Shown here piece by piece: positions 43,631 through 52,023 of a DNA stretch of 64,000 nt; within the stretch, counting starts at the first letter, position 1; each line of letters starts with the position of its first letter. This DNA is from Klebsiella michiganensis (GTDB lineage: Bacteria > Pseudomonadota > Gammaproteobacteria > Enterobacterales > Enterobacteriaceae): NCBI GenBank assembly GCA_000963575.1, contig CP011077.1:3720001-3784000 (forward strand), in the 5' to 3' direction. The translations under genes were made by a program, and so were the position numbers. Below the pieces are notes generated by a model, which saw only the letters and a program-made list of their open reading frames with translations, searched no databases and was not told the origin of the DNA.

Positions 43631-45268
43631 ATGGCGAGTTACTTCATTGGGGTGGATGTAGGGACGGGAAGCGCCCGCGCGGGCGTCTTTGACCTGAATG
43701 GCAGAATGGTCGGCGAGGCAAGCCGGCCGATTGAGATTTACCGCCCGCAGGCGGACTTCGTTGAGCAATCCTCGGACAATATCTGGCAGGCTGTCTGCAA
43801 CGCGGTGCGGGATGCGGTTAACCAGGCCGACATTAATTCAATTCAGGTTAAAGGCCTGGGCTTTGATGCCACCTGTTCCCTGGTGGTGCTGGATAAAGAA
43901 GGTAAGCCGCTGACCATCAGCCCTTCCGGGCGCAGCGAGCAGAACATCATTGTGTGGATGGACCACCGCGCCATTACCCAGGCCGACAGAATTAACGCCC
44001 TGCACCACCGCGTGCTGGACTACGTGGGCGGGATTATTTCCCCGGAAATGCAGACGCCAAAATTGCTGTGGCTCAAGCAACACATGCCGAACACCTGGTC
44101 GAACGCAGGCTACTATTTTGATCTGCCCGACTTCCTGACCTGGCGCGCCACCGGGGATGATACCCGCTCGCTCTGCTCCACCGTCTGTAAATGGACCTAT
44201 ATGGGCCACGAAGATAAATGGGACAGCAGCTACTTCCGCCAGATTGGGCTGGAAGATCTGCTGGAGCACGACGCGGAAAAAATTGGCCGCTATGTAAAAA
44301 CCATGGGTGAGCCGCTGGGCCACGGCCTGACCCAGCGTGCCGCAAGCGAGATGGGGCTGATTGCCGGCACCGCCGTCAGCGTCTCGATTATTGATGCCCA
44401 TGCGGGCACGCTCGGTACGCTCGGCGCCTGCGGCGTTTCGGGCGAAGTGGCAGACTTTGACCGCCGCGTGGCGCTCATCGGCGGCACCTCAACCGGGCAT
44501 ATGGCCATTTCAAAAGAGGCTCGTTTTATTAACGGCGTTTGGGGGCCTTACTACTCCGCCGTGCTGCCGGGCTATTGGCTCAATGAAGGCGGCCAGTCGG
44601 CCACCGGGGCGCTCATCGACCATATTATTCAGTCTCATCCGTGCTATGAGACGCTGCTTGCCCAGGCGAAGACTCAAGGGCAAACCATTTACGAACTGCT
44701 GAACGCCCTGCTGCGTAAAATGGCCGGGGAGCCGGAAAACATCGCCTTCTTAACGAAGGATATGCACATCCTGCCCTACTTCCACGGTAACCGCTCGCCG
44801 CGCGCCAACCCGACGCTAACCGGCGTCATCAGCGGGCTGAAGCTTTCCCGCACGCCGGAGGATATGGCGTTGCAGTACCTGGCGACGATTCAGGCCATTG
44901 CGCTTGGCACTCGCCATATTATCGAAACCATGAACCACAGCGGCTACACCATCGACACCATCATGGCGAGCGGCGGCGGCACCAAAAACCCCATCTTCGT
45001 TCAGGAGCACGCCAACGCCACCGGCTGTGCGATGTTACTGCCGGAAGAGAGTGAGGCGATGCTGCTGGGCAGCGCAATGATGGGCACGGTGGCGGCAGGA
45101 GTCTTTGACTCCTTCCCGGAAGCGATGTCGGTCATGAGCCGGATTGGCAAAACGGTCACGCCGCAGACCAACCGTATTAAGCAGTACTACGACCGCAAAT
45201 ACAAAGTGTTCCACGAGATGTACCTCGATCACATGAAATACCGCCAGCTGATGCAGGAGGAAGTATGA
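43631..45268 (+). CDS. FGGY-family carbohydrate kinase (pentulose kinase type)
   Basis: A 545-residue sugar kinase. It starts with the phosphate-binding loop GVDVGTGSARAGVFD and has the substrate region IVWMDHRA, GGTSTGHMAISK and the nucleotide-binding MASGGGTKNP. The features fit the D-ribulokinase/YDR109C-like branch of FGGY kinases. Ribosome site AGGAG. Its stop overlaps the next start by 4 bp (ATGA). Likely phosphorylates the ketose delivered by the upstream transporter. Confidence 0.9.
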   Translation: MASYFIGVDVGTGSARAGVFDLNGRMVGEASRPIEIYRPQADFVEQSSDNIWQAVCNAVRDAVNQADINSIQVKGLGFDATCSLVVLDKEGKPLTISPSGRSEQNIIVWMDHRAITQADRINALHHRVLDYVGGIISPEMQTPKLLWLKQHMPNTWSNAGYYFDLPDFLTWRATGDDTRSLCSTVCKWTYMGHEDKWDSSYFRQIGLEDLLEHDAEKIGRYVKTMGEPLGHGLTQRAASEMGLIAGTAVSVSIIDAHAGTLGTLGACGVSGEVADFDRRVALIGGTSTGHMAISKEARFINGVWGPYYSAVLPGYWLNEGGQSATGALIDHIIQSHPCYETLLAQAKTQGQTIYELLNALLRKMAGEPENIAFLTKDMHILPYFHGNRSPRANPTLTGVISGLKLSRTPEDMALQYLATIQAIALGTRHIIETMNHSGYTIDTIMASGGGTKNPIFVQEHANATGCAMLLPEESEAMLLGSAMMGTVAAGVFDSFPEAMSVMSRIGKTVTPQTNRIKQYYDRKYKVFHEMYLDHMKYRQLMQEEV

Positions 45269-45873
45269 GCAACTCGTGGCAGCAAGCCGTCACCGCGTGG
45301 GCAACCTGCAGCCGCGAGCTTGCCGCGCTGGAACAGCATTTAAGCGAGCCGCAGTGGCGCGCCTTGCTGGCCGAACTGAGAAACTGTAAAGGCAAGATTG
45401 TGGTCACCGGCGTCGGTACTTCGGGCATCGCCGCGAGGAAAATTGCCCATATGCTGGCCTGCGTCGAACACCCGGCCATTTATCTCAGCGCGACGGACGC
45501 GGCGCATGGCGATCTGGGCTTTTTACGTGCGGACGATCTGATGATCATGCTTTCCCGGGGCGGGAATTCCGACGAGCTAACGCGCCTGCTGCCGGGTCTG
45601 TCAGCCCGAAACGTGCCGCTCATTAGCGTCACTGAGAACCCGGATTCAGCCATTGCCAAAGCGGCCAGGCTGGTGATTTCTACCGGCGTGAAGCAAGAAA
45701 TGGATCCGCTGAATATGCTGGCGACGACATCGATAATCCTGGCGTTGGCGATTTTTGATGCCGCCTGCGCCTGCCTGATGAGCGAGAGCGGTTATTCGAA
45801 AGAGACGCTGCTGGCCGTTCATCCCGGCGGGGATGTCGGGTTGACGCTGCGAGATGATGAAACGCTGAGATAG
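45265..45873 (+). CDS. SIS-domain sugar phosphate isomerase-like protein
   Basis: A 202-residue protein consisting of one SIS domain resembling the KdsD/GutQ (arabinose-5-phosphate isomerase) family: VTGVGTSGIAARKIAHML, the conserved HGDLGFL, SRGGNSDEL, and LAVHPGGDVG near the end. It lacks the C-terminal CBS domains of KdsD. Fused to the kinase gene by ATGA overlap, so it probably isomerises the kinase product, for example ribulose-5-phosphate and arabinose-5-phosphate. The assignment to substrate is inference. Confidence 0.85.
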   Translation: MSNSWQQAVTAWATCSRELAALEQHLSEPQWRALLAELRNCKGKIVVTGVGTSGIAARKIAHMLACVEHPAIYLSATDAAHGDLGFLRADDLMIMLSRGGNSDELTRLLPGLSARNVPLISVTENPDSAIAKAARLVISTGVKQEMDPLNMLATTSIILALAIFDAACACLMSESGYSKETLLAVHPGGDVGLTLRDDETLR

Positions 45874-45883
45874 TTGAAAGGAC

Positions 45884-45910
45884 AACGCGGGAGAAAGATT
45901 CTCCCGCGTA
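45884..45910. terminator. Hairpin between the cassette and the convergent DUF2569 gene
   Basis: ACGCGGGAGAA and TTCTCCCGCGT form an 11-bp stem after the SIS gene stop and before the stop of the convergent gene. Neither strand has a strong U-tract, so termination efficiency is uncertain. Confidence 0.5.
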
Positions 45911-45915
45911 AACGC

Positions 45916-46410
45916 TTATCGGCAAAATACCGCGTTGATTCTCTTTGAGAATAAAAAGTACGGTATCCATATCACCGCCGCGATCAGCGGTGCCGACATA
46001 TTGCGGATATCGTTATAGTCCAGACGATACTGACCTAACCATGCTGGTAATCCCACAATATAAAGCGCTGCGGTTACACCCATCAGGTAATAGGCAATCA
46101 TGACTTTTCTCACACCTTTTTTTCTTTTAAAGAAGTAATATGCGGCGGCCACGATCGTTAGTAAATCAATCGTATTCAAGGACACGGCACTAACAGCATA
46201 AAACGTTATAATATTCATGCGTTGGTAATAATCTATTATTGCGATGATAAAACCATAAAGAGTTGAGCCGGATAAAAAAAGGCTGAACACTATACCCGCT
46301 GCGGGTAAGTAAAGCAGACCATTGATTTTTTTCTCCTCCAGGCGTTCGCAGCTAACACACAGCCCCGATTCTTTATTTGCTACATGTTGCTGACACGCTA
46401 TACATTGCAT
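45916..46410 (-). CDS. DUF2569 family membrane protein, copy 2
   Basis: A 164-residue protein. The N-terminus has two CxxC pairs (CIAC and CVSC) that look like a zinc ribbon, followed by about four membrane helices and the ending IPYFLFSKRINAVFCR. The ATG at 46410 follows AAGGGA. Same length and C-terminal signature as the copy at 37609. The coding sequence is more AT-rich than its neighbours. Function unknown. Confidence 0.82.
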   Translation of the reverse strand: MQCIACQQHVANKESGLCVSCERLEEKKINGLLYLPAAGIVFSLFLSGSTLYGFIIAIIDYYQRMNIITFYAVSAVSLNTIDLLTIVAAAYYFFKRKKGVRKVMIAYYLMGVTAALYIVGLPAWLGQYRLDYNDIRNMSAPLIAAVIWIPYFLFSKRINAVFCR

Positions 46411-46562
46411 TTTTATTCCCTTGCAAAATAAAAACGCCATATTACACAGCAACGCAAAAAGAAGAACTAACAAGAGAAATAAAAAAACCCTCTGCCGCCA
46501 AAATCTAAATTTAGGCCAGATAGCAGCATAAGCATCGAAGAATTTACCTTAATCACAAAGTA

Positions 46563-46588
46563 AAAAGGCTTCCCGAAGGAAGCCTTTC
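46563..46588 (-). terminator. Terminator of glyA
   Basis: On the minus strand AAAGGCTTCC-TTC-GGGAAGCCTTT is followed by TTACTTTG; the AAAGGCTTCC...GGAAGCCTTTTT form is a canonical intrinsic terminator 19 bp after the glyA stop. Confidence 0.88.
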
Positions 46589-46606
46589 AACATTTCAACT
46601 TAACGA

Positions 46607-47860
46607 TTATGCGTAAACCGGGAAGCGGGCGCAGATATCCAGCACTTTACCTTTCACGCGCTCAATGACGGCTTCGTCATTGATGTTGTCCAGAACGTCA
46701 CACATCCAGCCAGCCAGCTCTTTCACTTCCGCTTCTTTAAAGCCGCGGCGAGTCACAGCCGGAGAACCGATACGGATACCGGAAGTCACGAACGGGCTCT
46801 TCGGATCGTTTGGTACGCTGTTTTTGTTCACGGTGATGTTGGCGCGGCCCAGGGCTGCGTCAGCTTCTTTACCGGTCAGGTTTTTATCAACCAGATCCAG
46901 CAGGAACAGGTGGTTTTCAGTCCCGCCGGAAACCACTTTGTAGCCACGGTTCAGGAACACTTCCACCATCGCTTTGGCGTTTTTGGCAACCTGCTGCTGG
47001 TAAACCTTGAACTCTGGCTCCATGGCTTCTTTCAGCGCAACAGCCTTGGCCGCGATAACGTGCATCAGCGGGCCGCCCTGCGCGCTTGGGAATACGGCAG
47101 AGTTCAGTTTCTTGTAGAGATCTTCGTCGCCGCCCTTCGCCAGGATCAGACCACCGCGTGGACCCGCCAGGGTTTTGTGGGTGGTGGTGGTCACAACGTG
47201 CGCGTGTGGCACCGGGTTCGGGTAAACGCCTGCGGCAATCAGGCCCGCAACGTGAGCCATATCAACGAACAGGTAAGCCCCGATGCTGTCTGCGATTTCG
47301 CGCATCTTCGCCCAGTCAACCACGCCGGAGTAGGCAGAGAAGCCGCCGATGATCATTTTCGGCTTGTGCTCTTTAGCCTGTTTGGCCATGTCTTCGTAGT
47401 CAATTTTACCGGACTCATCAATACCGTAAGGAATGATGTTGTACAGCTTGCCGGAGAAGTTAACCGGGGAGCCGTGAGTCAGGTGGCCGCCCTGCGCCAG
47501 GTTCATACCCAGCACGGTATCGCCCGGCTGAAGCAGCGCGGTGTAGACCGCAAAGTTAGCCTGAGAGCCGGAGTGCGGCTGGACGTTGGCATAGTCCGCG
47601 CCAAACAGCTCTTTTGCACGGTCGATAGCCAGCTGCTCGACGATATCCACGTATTCGCAACCGCCGTAGTAGCGCTTGCCTGGGTAACCTTCAGCATATT
47701 TGTTTGTCAGCTGAGAACCCTGAGCCTGCATCACGCGCGGGCTGGTGTAGTTTTCGGAGGCGATCAGTTCAATGTGCTCTTCCTGACGTACTTTCTCTTG
47801 CTCCATGGCCTGCCACAGTTCGGCATCATAATCGGCAATGTTCATTTCACGCTTTAACAT
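46607..47860 (-). CDS. glyA: Serine hydroxymethyltransferase
   Basis: PLP enzyme converting serine and tetrahydrofolate to glycine and methylene-tetrahydrofolate. 417 residues, the E. coli length. The PLP lysine is in VVTTTTHKTLAGPRGG (about K229). The start at 47860 (MLKREMNIADYDAEL) is identical to E. coli; an ATG two codons upstream is in frame. Divergent from hmp. Confidence 0.98.
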   Translation of the reverse strand: MLKREMNIADYDAELWQAMEQEKVRQEEHIELIASENYTSPRVMQAQGSQLTNKYAEGYPGKRYYGGCEYVDIVEQLAIDRAKELFGADYANVQPHSGSQANFAVYTALLQPGDTVLGMNLAQGGHLTHGSPVNFSGKLYNIIPYGIDESGKIDYEDMAKQAKEHKPKMIIGGFSAYSGVVDWAKMREIADSIGAYLFVDMAHVAGLIAAGVYPNPVPHAHVVTTTTHKTLAGPRGGLILAKGGDEDLYKKLNSAVFPSAQGGPLMHVIAAKAVALKEAMEPEFKVYQQQVAKNAKAMVEVFLNRGYKVVSGGTENHLFLLDLVDKNLTGKEADAALGRANITVNKNSVPNDPKSPFVTSGIRIGSPAVTRRGFKEAEVKELAGWMCDVLDNINDEAVIERVKGKVLDICARFPVYA

Positions 47861-47978
47861 TCGCATCTCCTGACTCAGCTAACGGTAAAAATTTTACTGC
47901 AATGAGGGGGCCCATTTGGGCGACGGGCAACAGTGTAAACCGAAACCCTTTCGGGTGATAGGGCTTGACAGAGGTTTT

Positions 47979-47995
47979 TACGCAAACGATTACCC
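47979..47995 (-). promoter_or_regulatory. PurR box upstream of glyA
   Basis: ACGCAAACGATTACCC matches the PurR consensus ACGCAAACGTTTGCGT strongly in the left half and partly in the right. E. coli glyA has a PurR site of very similar sequence here, linking one-carbon supply to purine synthesis. Confidence 0.7.
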
Positions 47996-48137
47996 AGGCA
48001 TGGAATAAGGCTTCCGGGCAATAATAAGCACGTCTGTTTGTCGGATATTTATTCATCAATGACATGCGTATTTTTCATGTTCTGTGAGCCCGGTCGTTAA
48101 GATCGATAACCCATTTACAACATAAGGCCATTTCTAT

Positions 48138-48160
48138 AAGATGCATTTGAAATGCAATTT
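48138..48160 (+). promoter_or_regulatory. NsrR operator at the hmp promoter
   Basis: AAGATGCATTTGAAATGCAA continues to TTT, matching the 11-1-11 NsrR inverted repeat almost perfectly. It overlaps the hmp -10 box, so nitric-oxide-sensitive NsrR would repress hmp until NO damages its Fe-S cluster. Confidence 0.85.
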
Positions 48161-48188
48161 ATAAGCTACGTTGTTTATGGAGACCGCC

Positions 48189-49379
48189 ATGCTAGACGCA
48201 CAAACCATCGCTGTTGTTAAGTCGACCATCCCTCTGCTGGCCGCAACCGGACCTAAACTTACCGCCCACTTTTATGAGCGTATGTTCAGCCACAACCCAG
48301 AGCTGCAAGAGATCTTTAACATGAGCAACCAGCGCAACGGCGACCAGCGTGAAGCGCTGTTCAACGCTATTTGCGCCTATGCGGCCAACATCGAAAACCT
48401 GGCCGCCTTGCTGCCTGCGGTAGAAAAAATCGCCCAGAAGCACACCACCTTCCAGATCAAGCCGGAGCAGTACAACATTGTTGGTGGCCATCTGCTGGCT
48501 ACCTTAGACGAGCTATTCAGCCCGGGGCAGGAAGTGCTGGACGCCTGGGGAAAAGCCTACGGGTTGCTGGCGCAGGTCTTCATTAACCGCGAGTCAGAAA
48601 TCTACCAGAACAACGCCGCCAAACATGGCGGCTGGGAAGGCACACGCCCCTTCACCATCGTTGAGAAAAAAGAGCAAAGTTCGCTGATCACCAGCTTTGA
48701 ACTGATCCCTCTCGACGGCGGCCCGGTGGCAGATTACCAGCCGGGGCAATACCTTGGCGTCTGGCTGAAGCCCGTCGGTTTTCCGCATCAGGAAATTCGC
48801 CAGTACTCTTTGACCCGCCGGCCAAACGGCAAAAGTTACCGCATTGCCGTTAAGCGCGAAGATAAGGGCATGGTCTCAAACTGGCTGCACAACCACGCCC
48901 AGGCGGGGGATCGAGTGCATCTTGCCTCGCCGGCAGGGGATTTCTTCATGGACGTTAAACCAGCAACGCCGGTGACGCTGATTTCCGCAGGCGTGGGCCA
49001 GACGCCGATGCTTGCGATGCTGGATACGCTGGCCAACAGCGGCCATCAGGCACAGGTCAACTGGCTGCACGCCGCCGAACACGGTGAGGTCCACGCGTTT
49101 AACGAGGAAGTGAAAGACCTGGGGGCCAAGCTGCCGAAGTTTGAAAGCCATGTCTGGTACCGCGAGCCGTCCTCACAGGATCGGAAACTGGCACGCTTTA
49201 ACCGCACAGGACTGATGAACTTGCTGGAGATTGAAGGGAAGTTAAGCGACCCGGCGATGCAGTTTTATCTCTGCGGCCCGATCAACTTTATGCGTTTTGC
49301 GGCGGAACAGTTGGTGAAGGTTGGCGTGAATAAAGACAGTATTCACTATGAGTGCTTTGGCCCGCACAAGGTGATGTAG
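48189..49379 (+). CDS. hmp: Nitric oxide dioxygenase (flavohaemoglobin)
   Basis: Detoxifies NO to nitrate using O2 and NAD(P)H. 396 residues as in E. coli. The N-terminal globin domain (about 1-140) has the proximal histidine region. It is followed by an FAD domain (RQYSLTRRPNG) and an NAD domain (SAGVGQTPMLAML, FYLCGP). The ATG at 48189 has GGAGA upstream. An in-frame ATG 18 bp before lies within the leader and is less likely. Confidence 0.97.
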   Translation: MLDAQTIAVVKSTIPLLAATGPKLTAHFYERMFSHNPELQEIFNMSNQRNGDQREALFNAICAYAANIENLAALLPAVEKIAQKHTTFQIKPEQYNIVGGHLLATLDELFSPGQEVLDAWGKAYGLLAQVFINRESEIYQNNAAKHGGWEGTRPFTIVEKKEQSSLITSFELIPLDGGPVADYQPGQYLGVWLKPVGFPHQEIRQYSLTRRPNGKSYRIAVKREDKGMVSNWLHNHAQAGDRVHLASPAGDFFMDVKPATPVTLISAGVGQTPMLAMLDTLANSGHQAQVNWLHAAEHGEVHAFNEEVKDLGAKLPKFESHVWYREPSSQDRKLARFNRTGLMNLLEIEGKLSDPAMQFYLCGPINFMRFAAEQLVKVGVNKDSIHYECFGPHKVM

Positions 49380-49387
49380 TTCAGTAC

Positions 49388-49432
49388 GGATGCCCTTCAC
49401 CCCGGCCCTCTCCCCAAAGGGGCGAGGGGGTA
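49388..49432. repeat. REP-like palindromic element after hmp
   Basis: CCCTTCACCCCGGCCCTCTC then CCCAAAGGGGCGAGGGGG forms a hairpin of the family seen at 13132 and 53949. A second hairpin (49484-49512, TTTTCCTCTCTCCC pairing with GGGAGAGAGGAAAA) follows. Neither has a proper U-tract; they separate hmp from convergent glnB. Confidence 0.7.
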
Positions 49433-49522
49433 AAATAGCCACTCCAGCCAAAGGGGCCAGGGCGTTGAAAGCATCGTCCTGTTTTCCTCTCTCCCTTCCT
49501 GGGAGAGAGGAAAAAATCCAGA

Positions 49523-49861
49523 TCAAATCGCCGCGTCGTCTTCTTCGCCGGTACGAATACGCACCACGCGCGCCACATCAAACACGAAAATCTTCCCGTC
49601 ACCAATCTTGCCGGTCTGAGCCGTGCGGATAATGGTGTCCACGCAGGTATCAACGATGTCGTCGGTAACCACGATTTCAATTTTTACTTTTGGCAGAAAG
49701 TCCACCATATACTCGGCACCGCGATACAGCTCGGTGTGGCCTTTCTGACGGCCAAAGCCTTTGACTTCCGTCACCGTCATGCCGGTAATGCCAACTTCAG
49801 CCAGCGCTTCACGCACATCATCCAGTTTGAAAGGTTTAATAATCGCATCAATTTTTTTCAT
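49523..49861 (-). CDS. glnB: Nitrogen regulatory protein P-II 1
   Basis: PII signal protein that senses 2-oxoglutarate and glutamine and regulates NtrB and the GlnE adenylyltransferase. 112 residues. The uridylylation site Y51 is in the T-loop (RGAEYMVDF), and the B-loop TGKIGDGKIFV is intact. Downstream of glrR as in E. coli. Confidence 0.97.
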   Translation of the reverse strand: MKKIDAIIKPFKLDDVREALAEVGITGMTVTEVKGFGRQKGHTELYRGAEYMVDFLPKVKIEIVVTDDIVDTCVDTIIRTAQTGKIGDGKIFVFDVARVVRIRTGEEDDAAI

Positions 49862-49927
49862 GGTATTACCGGTGTCCCCGCGCGGCGTTTTGTACTGTTA
49901 GTAATCGGTTGCTCACACTACCACAGC

Positions 49928-51265
49928 CTACTCTTTAAAGTCATTGGCCTCGAGTTCATGCCTGGCCAGTAATTTATAGAATTCGGTTCGGTTACGCCCC
50001 GCCATACGCGCGGCGTGGGTGACATTTCCTTTGGTAATTTGCAGCAGCTTACGCAAATAGTTTAGTTCGAACTGGTTACGGGCTTCGACAAATGTCGGCA
50101 AGGCGGTGTTTTCGCCTTCCAGTGCCTGCTCCACCAGCGCCTCACCAATCACCGGGGCTGAGGTCAGCGCCACGCACTGCTCAATCACATTCACCAGCTG
50201 GCGCACATTGCCTGGCCAGCTTGCGGTCATGAGTCGCTTCATCGCATCGGTCGAGAAACTGCGAACGAACGGCTTATGCCTGTCGGCAGACTGCCGTAAC
50301 AAATGATTCGCCAGCAACGGGATATCTTCGGCGCGTTCATGCAGCGCCGGGATTTTCAGGTTCACAACGTTCAGGCGATAGAAGAGATCTTCGCGAAACT
50401 CTCCCCGCTCCATCGCTTTCGGCAAGTCCCGGTGCGTGGCGGAGATAATCCGCACGTCAATGTCCAGGTCGCGGTTGCTGCCCAGCGGACGAACTTTTCG
50501 CTCCTGTAAAACGCGCAGCAGCTTAACCTGCAGCGGGATAGGCATATCGCCGATTTCATCGAGAAACAGCGTCCCGCCTTCCGCCGCCTGGAACAGGCCT
50601 TCACGGCTGCTGACCGCGCCGGTAAATGCCCCGCGAGCATGACCGAACAGCTCGGATTCCAGTAACTGCTCCGGCAGCGCACCACAGTTAATGGCAATAA
50701 ATGCTTTTTTGCTGCGCGGGCTGGCGTTGTGTATCGCCTGAGCCAGAATCTCTTTCCCGGTGCCGCTTTGGCCGTTAATCAACACGCTGACGTCGGACTG
50801 CGCCACCATGCGCGCTTGCTCGAGCAAGCGCTGCATAATCGGGCTGCGGGTCACAATGGTGTCCCGCCACATATCATCTCCGGCGATGTTGGTGTGCTCA
50901 AGCGCATTGTCTATGGCCTGATAGAGCGCGTCTCTGTCCACCGGTTTGGTCAGGAAACTGAACACGCCTTGTTGCGTCGCCGCCACCGCATCCGGAATAG
51001 AGCCGTGCGCCGTCAGAATGATCACCGGCATTCCCGGCTGGCCTTTTTGGATCTCCGCGAACAGCGCCATGCCGTCCATTTCATCCATTCTGAGATCGCT
51101 TATCACCAGGTCGATTTTTTCCCGCGCCAGCACCTTCAGCCCCTCGGCTCCGCTTTCAGCCGTAGTGACCGTATAGCCCTCGCTAGACAGACGCATGCCC
51201 AACAGCTTTAGCAGGCCTGGGTCGTCATCCACTAATAATAAGCGCGCGGGTTTCCGTTGCGTCAT
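49928..51265 (-). CDS. glrR: Sigma-54-dependent response regulator GlrR (QseF)
   Basis: Response regulator that activates the glmY sRNA with sigma-54. The 445-residue product has a receiver domain with the phosphoacceptor Asp at about 57 (VISDLRMDEMDG), an AAA+ domain with GQSGTGKE, the sigma-54 contact loop GAFTGA and LFLDEIGDM, and a Fis-type HTH at the C-terminus (NVTHAARMAGRNRTEFYKLL). It overlaps qseG by 4 bp. Its targets are the TGTC-N10-GACA sites at 53830-53943. Confidence 0.97.
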   Translation of the reverse strand: MTQRKPARLLLVDDDPGLLKLLGMRLSSEGYTVTTAESGAEGLKVLAREKIDLVISDLRMDEMDGMALFAEIQKGQPGMPVIILTAHGSIPDAVAATQQGVFSFLTKPVDRDALYQAIDNALEHTNIAGDDMWRDTIVTRSPIMQRLLEQARMVAQSDVSVLINGQSGTGKEILAQAIHNASPRSKKAFIAINCGALPEQLLESELFGHARGAFTGAVSSREGLFQAAEGGTLFLDEIGDMPIPLQVKLLRVLQERKVRPLGSNRDLDIDVRIISATHRDLPKAMERGEFREDLFYRLNVVNLKIPALHERAEDIPLLANHLLRQSADRHKPFVRSFSTDAMKRLMTASWPGNVRQLVNVIEQCVALTSAPVIGEALVEQALEGENTALPTFVEARNQFELNYLRKLLQITKGNVTHAARMAGRNRTEFYKLLARHELEANDFKE

Positions 51266-52023
51266 TGTTTTGCCTCCGGCTGCGATTTGTTTGAAGCGCC
51301 GCTATCGTCGTCGTCGTTGTCGTCCGTGCTGTGCGTGTCGGGCGTCAGGTTACTTCCCGGCTTGCGGCTGGAAAGCTGACGCTCAATATCGGTCAGGTTT
51401 TCCAGTTTGCGCGTCGTGAGATCGAGCTGGCTTCGCAGGCGTTGCTGCTGCTCCCGCAGCGTATCCAGCTCGCCGTCTGTAGATTGCTGGAGCTTGCTGT
51501 AGCGAGTGCGCTCATCGGAGAGTTTCAGCTGAGACAACTGCCCGTCACGCCATATTTCAAAGAGAGAACGTACCTGCACAGGCACTTCACTGGTCATGGT
51601 GTCGAGCTGGGTCATGTAGCGGCGGCGTTCAGTCGGGGTGATTTTAGCCGTAGACAGCAGAATGCCGCGCTTAAACGTGTCCTGCCAGGTTTCTGCTGGC
51701 CACTGGCGAGCTTCCGCCCGGGCTTCTGCCGGCGGCAGGCGCTGCGCACAGTCCATGCTACGCAGCCAGTAAAGCGGGTTGCTGCTGACGTCATGCCCTG
51801 TCAGATCCCATATTTCAGTGCAGTCCGTGGACAGGTAGTCAGGAATTTGTTGTTCCGGGATATGCGGTTTGTGAGCCTCATCCAGGCTGCTGGAGACGCT
51901 TGCGGGGACGCACCCCGTCAACAACGTCGCGCCGACCAGCGCCCCAGACACCCAGCAAATCAGGCGAGCCAAAGACCCGCGGCGTGGTTCACGCAATAAA
52001 AGTACTTTCATCGTTTTAATCAT
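51262..52023 (-). CDS. qseG: Outer-membrane lipoprotein QseG
   Basis: The 253-residue product has a lipoprotein signal with lipobox LTGC and a coiled-coil region (about 150-220, YSKLQQSTDGELDTLREQQQ). QseG interacts with the sensor kinase and modulates GlrK/GlrR signalling in E. coli. The start at 52023 overlaps the glrK stop by 8 bp; a second ATG 12 bp downstream is equally possible. The N-terminus is longer than in E. coli (237 residues). Confidence 0.9.
   Translation of the reverse strand: MIKTMKVLLLREPRRGSLARLICWVSGALVGATLLTGCVPASVSSSLDEAHKPHIPEQQIPDYLSTDCTEIWDLTGHDVSSNPLYWLRSMDCAQRLPPAEARAEARQWPAETWQDTFKRGILLSTAKITPTERRRYMTQLDTMTSEVPVQVRSLFEIWRDGQLSQLKLSDERTRYSKLQQSTDGELDTLREQQQRLRSQLDLTTRKLENLTDIERQLSSRKPGSNLTPDTHSTDDNDDDDSGASNKSQPEAKQ

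Larger units (their letters stand above)
47861..48188. promoter_or_regulatory. Divergent glyA / hmp control region
   Basis: About 330 bp. On the minus strand, TACACT near 47934-47939 is a plausible glyA -10. A short palindrome ACCCTTTCGGGT (47945-47956) lies upstream of it. On the plus strand, TTTACA (48114-48119) and TAAGAT (48137-48142) at 17-bp spacing form the hmp promoter. MetR sites known from E. coli in this gap were not found with confidence. Confidence 0.55.

Noticed and set aside
39087..45873. Calling the cassette an AI-2 (lsr) operon
   Set aside because: The transporter layout is similar, but lsrF, lsrG and lsrR are absent and an SIS isomerase is present, so an AI-2 role is not supported.
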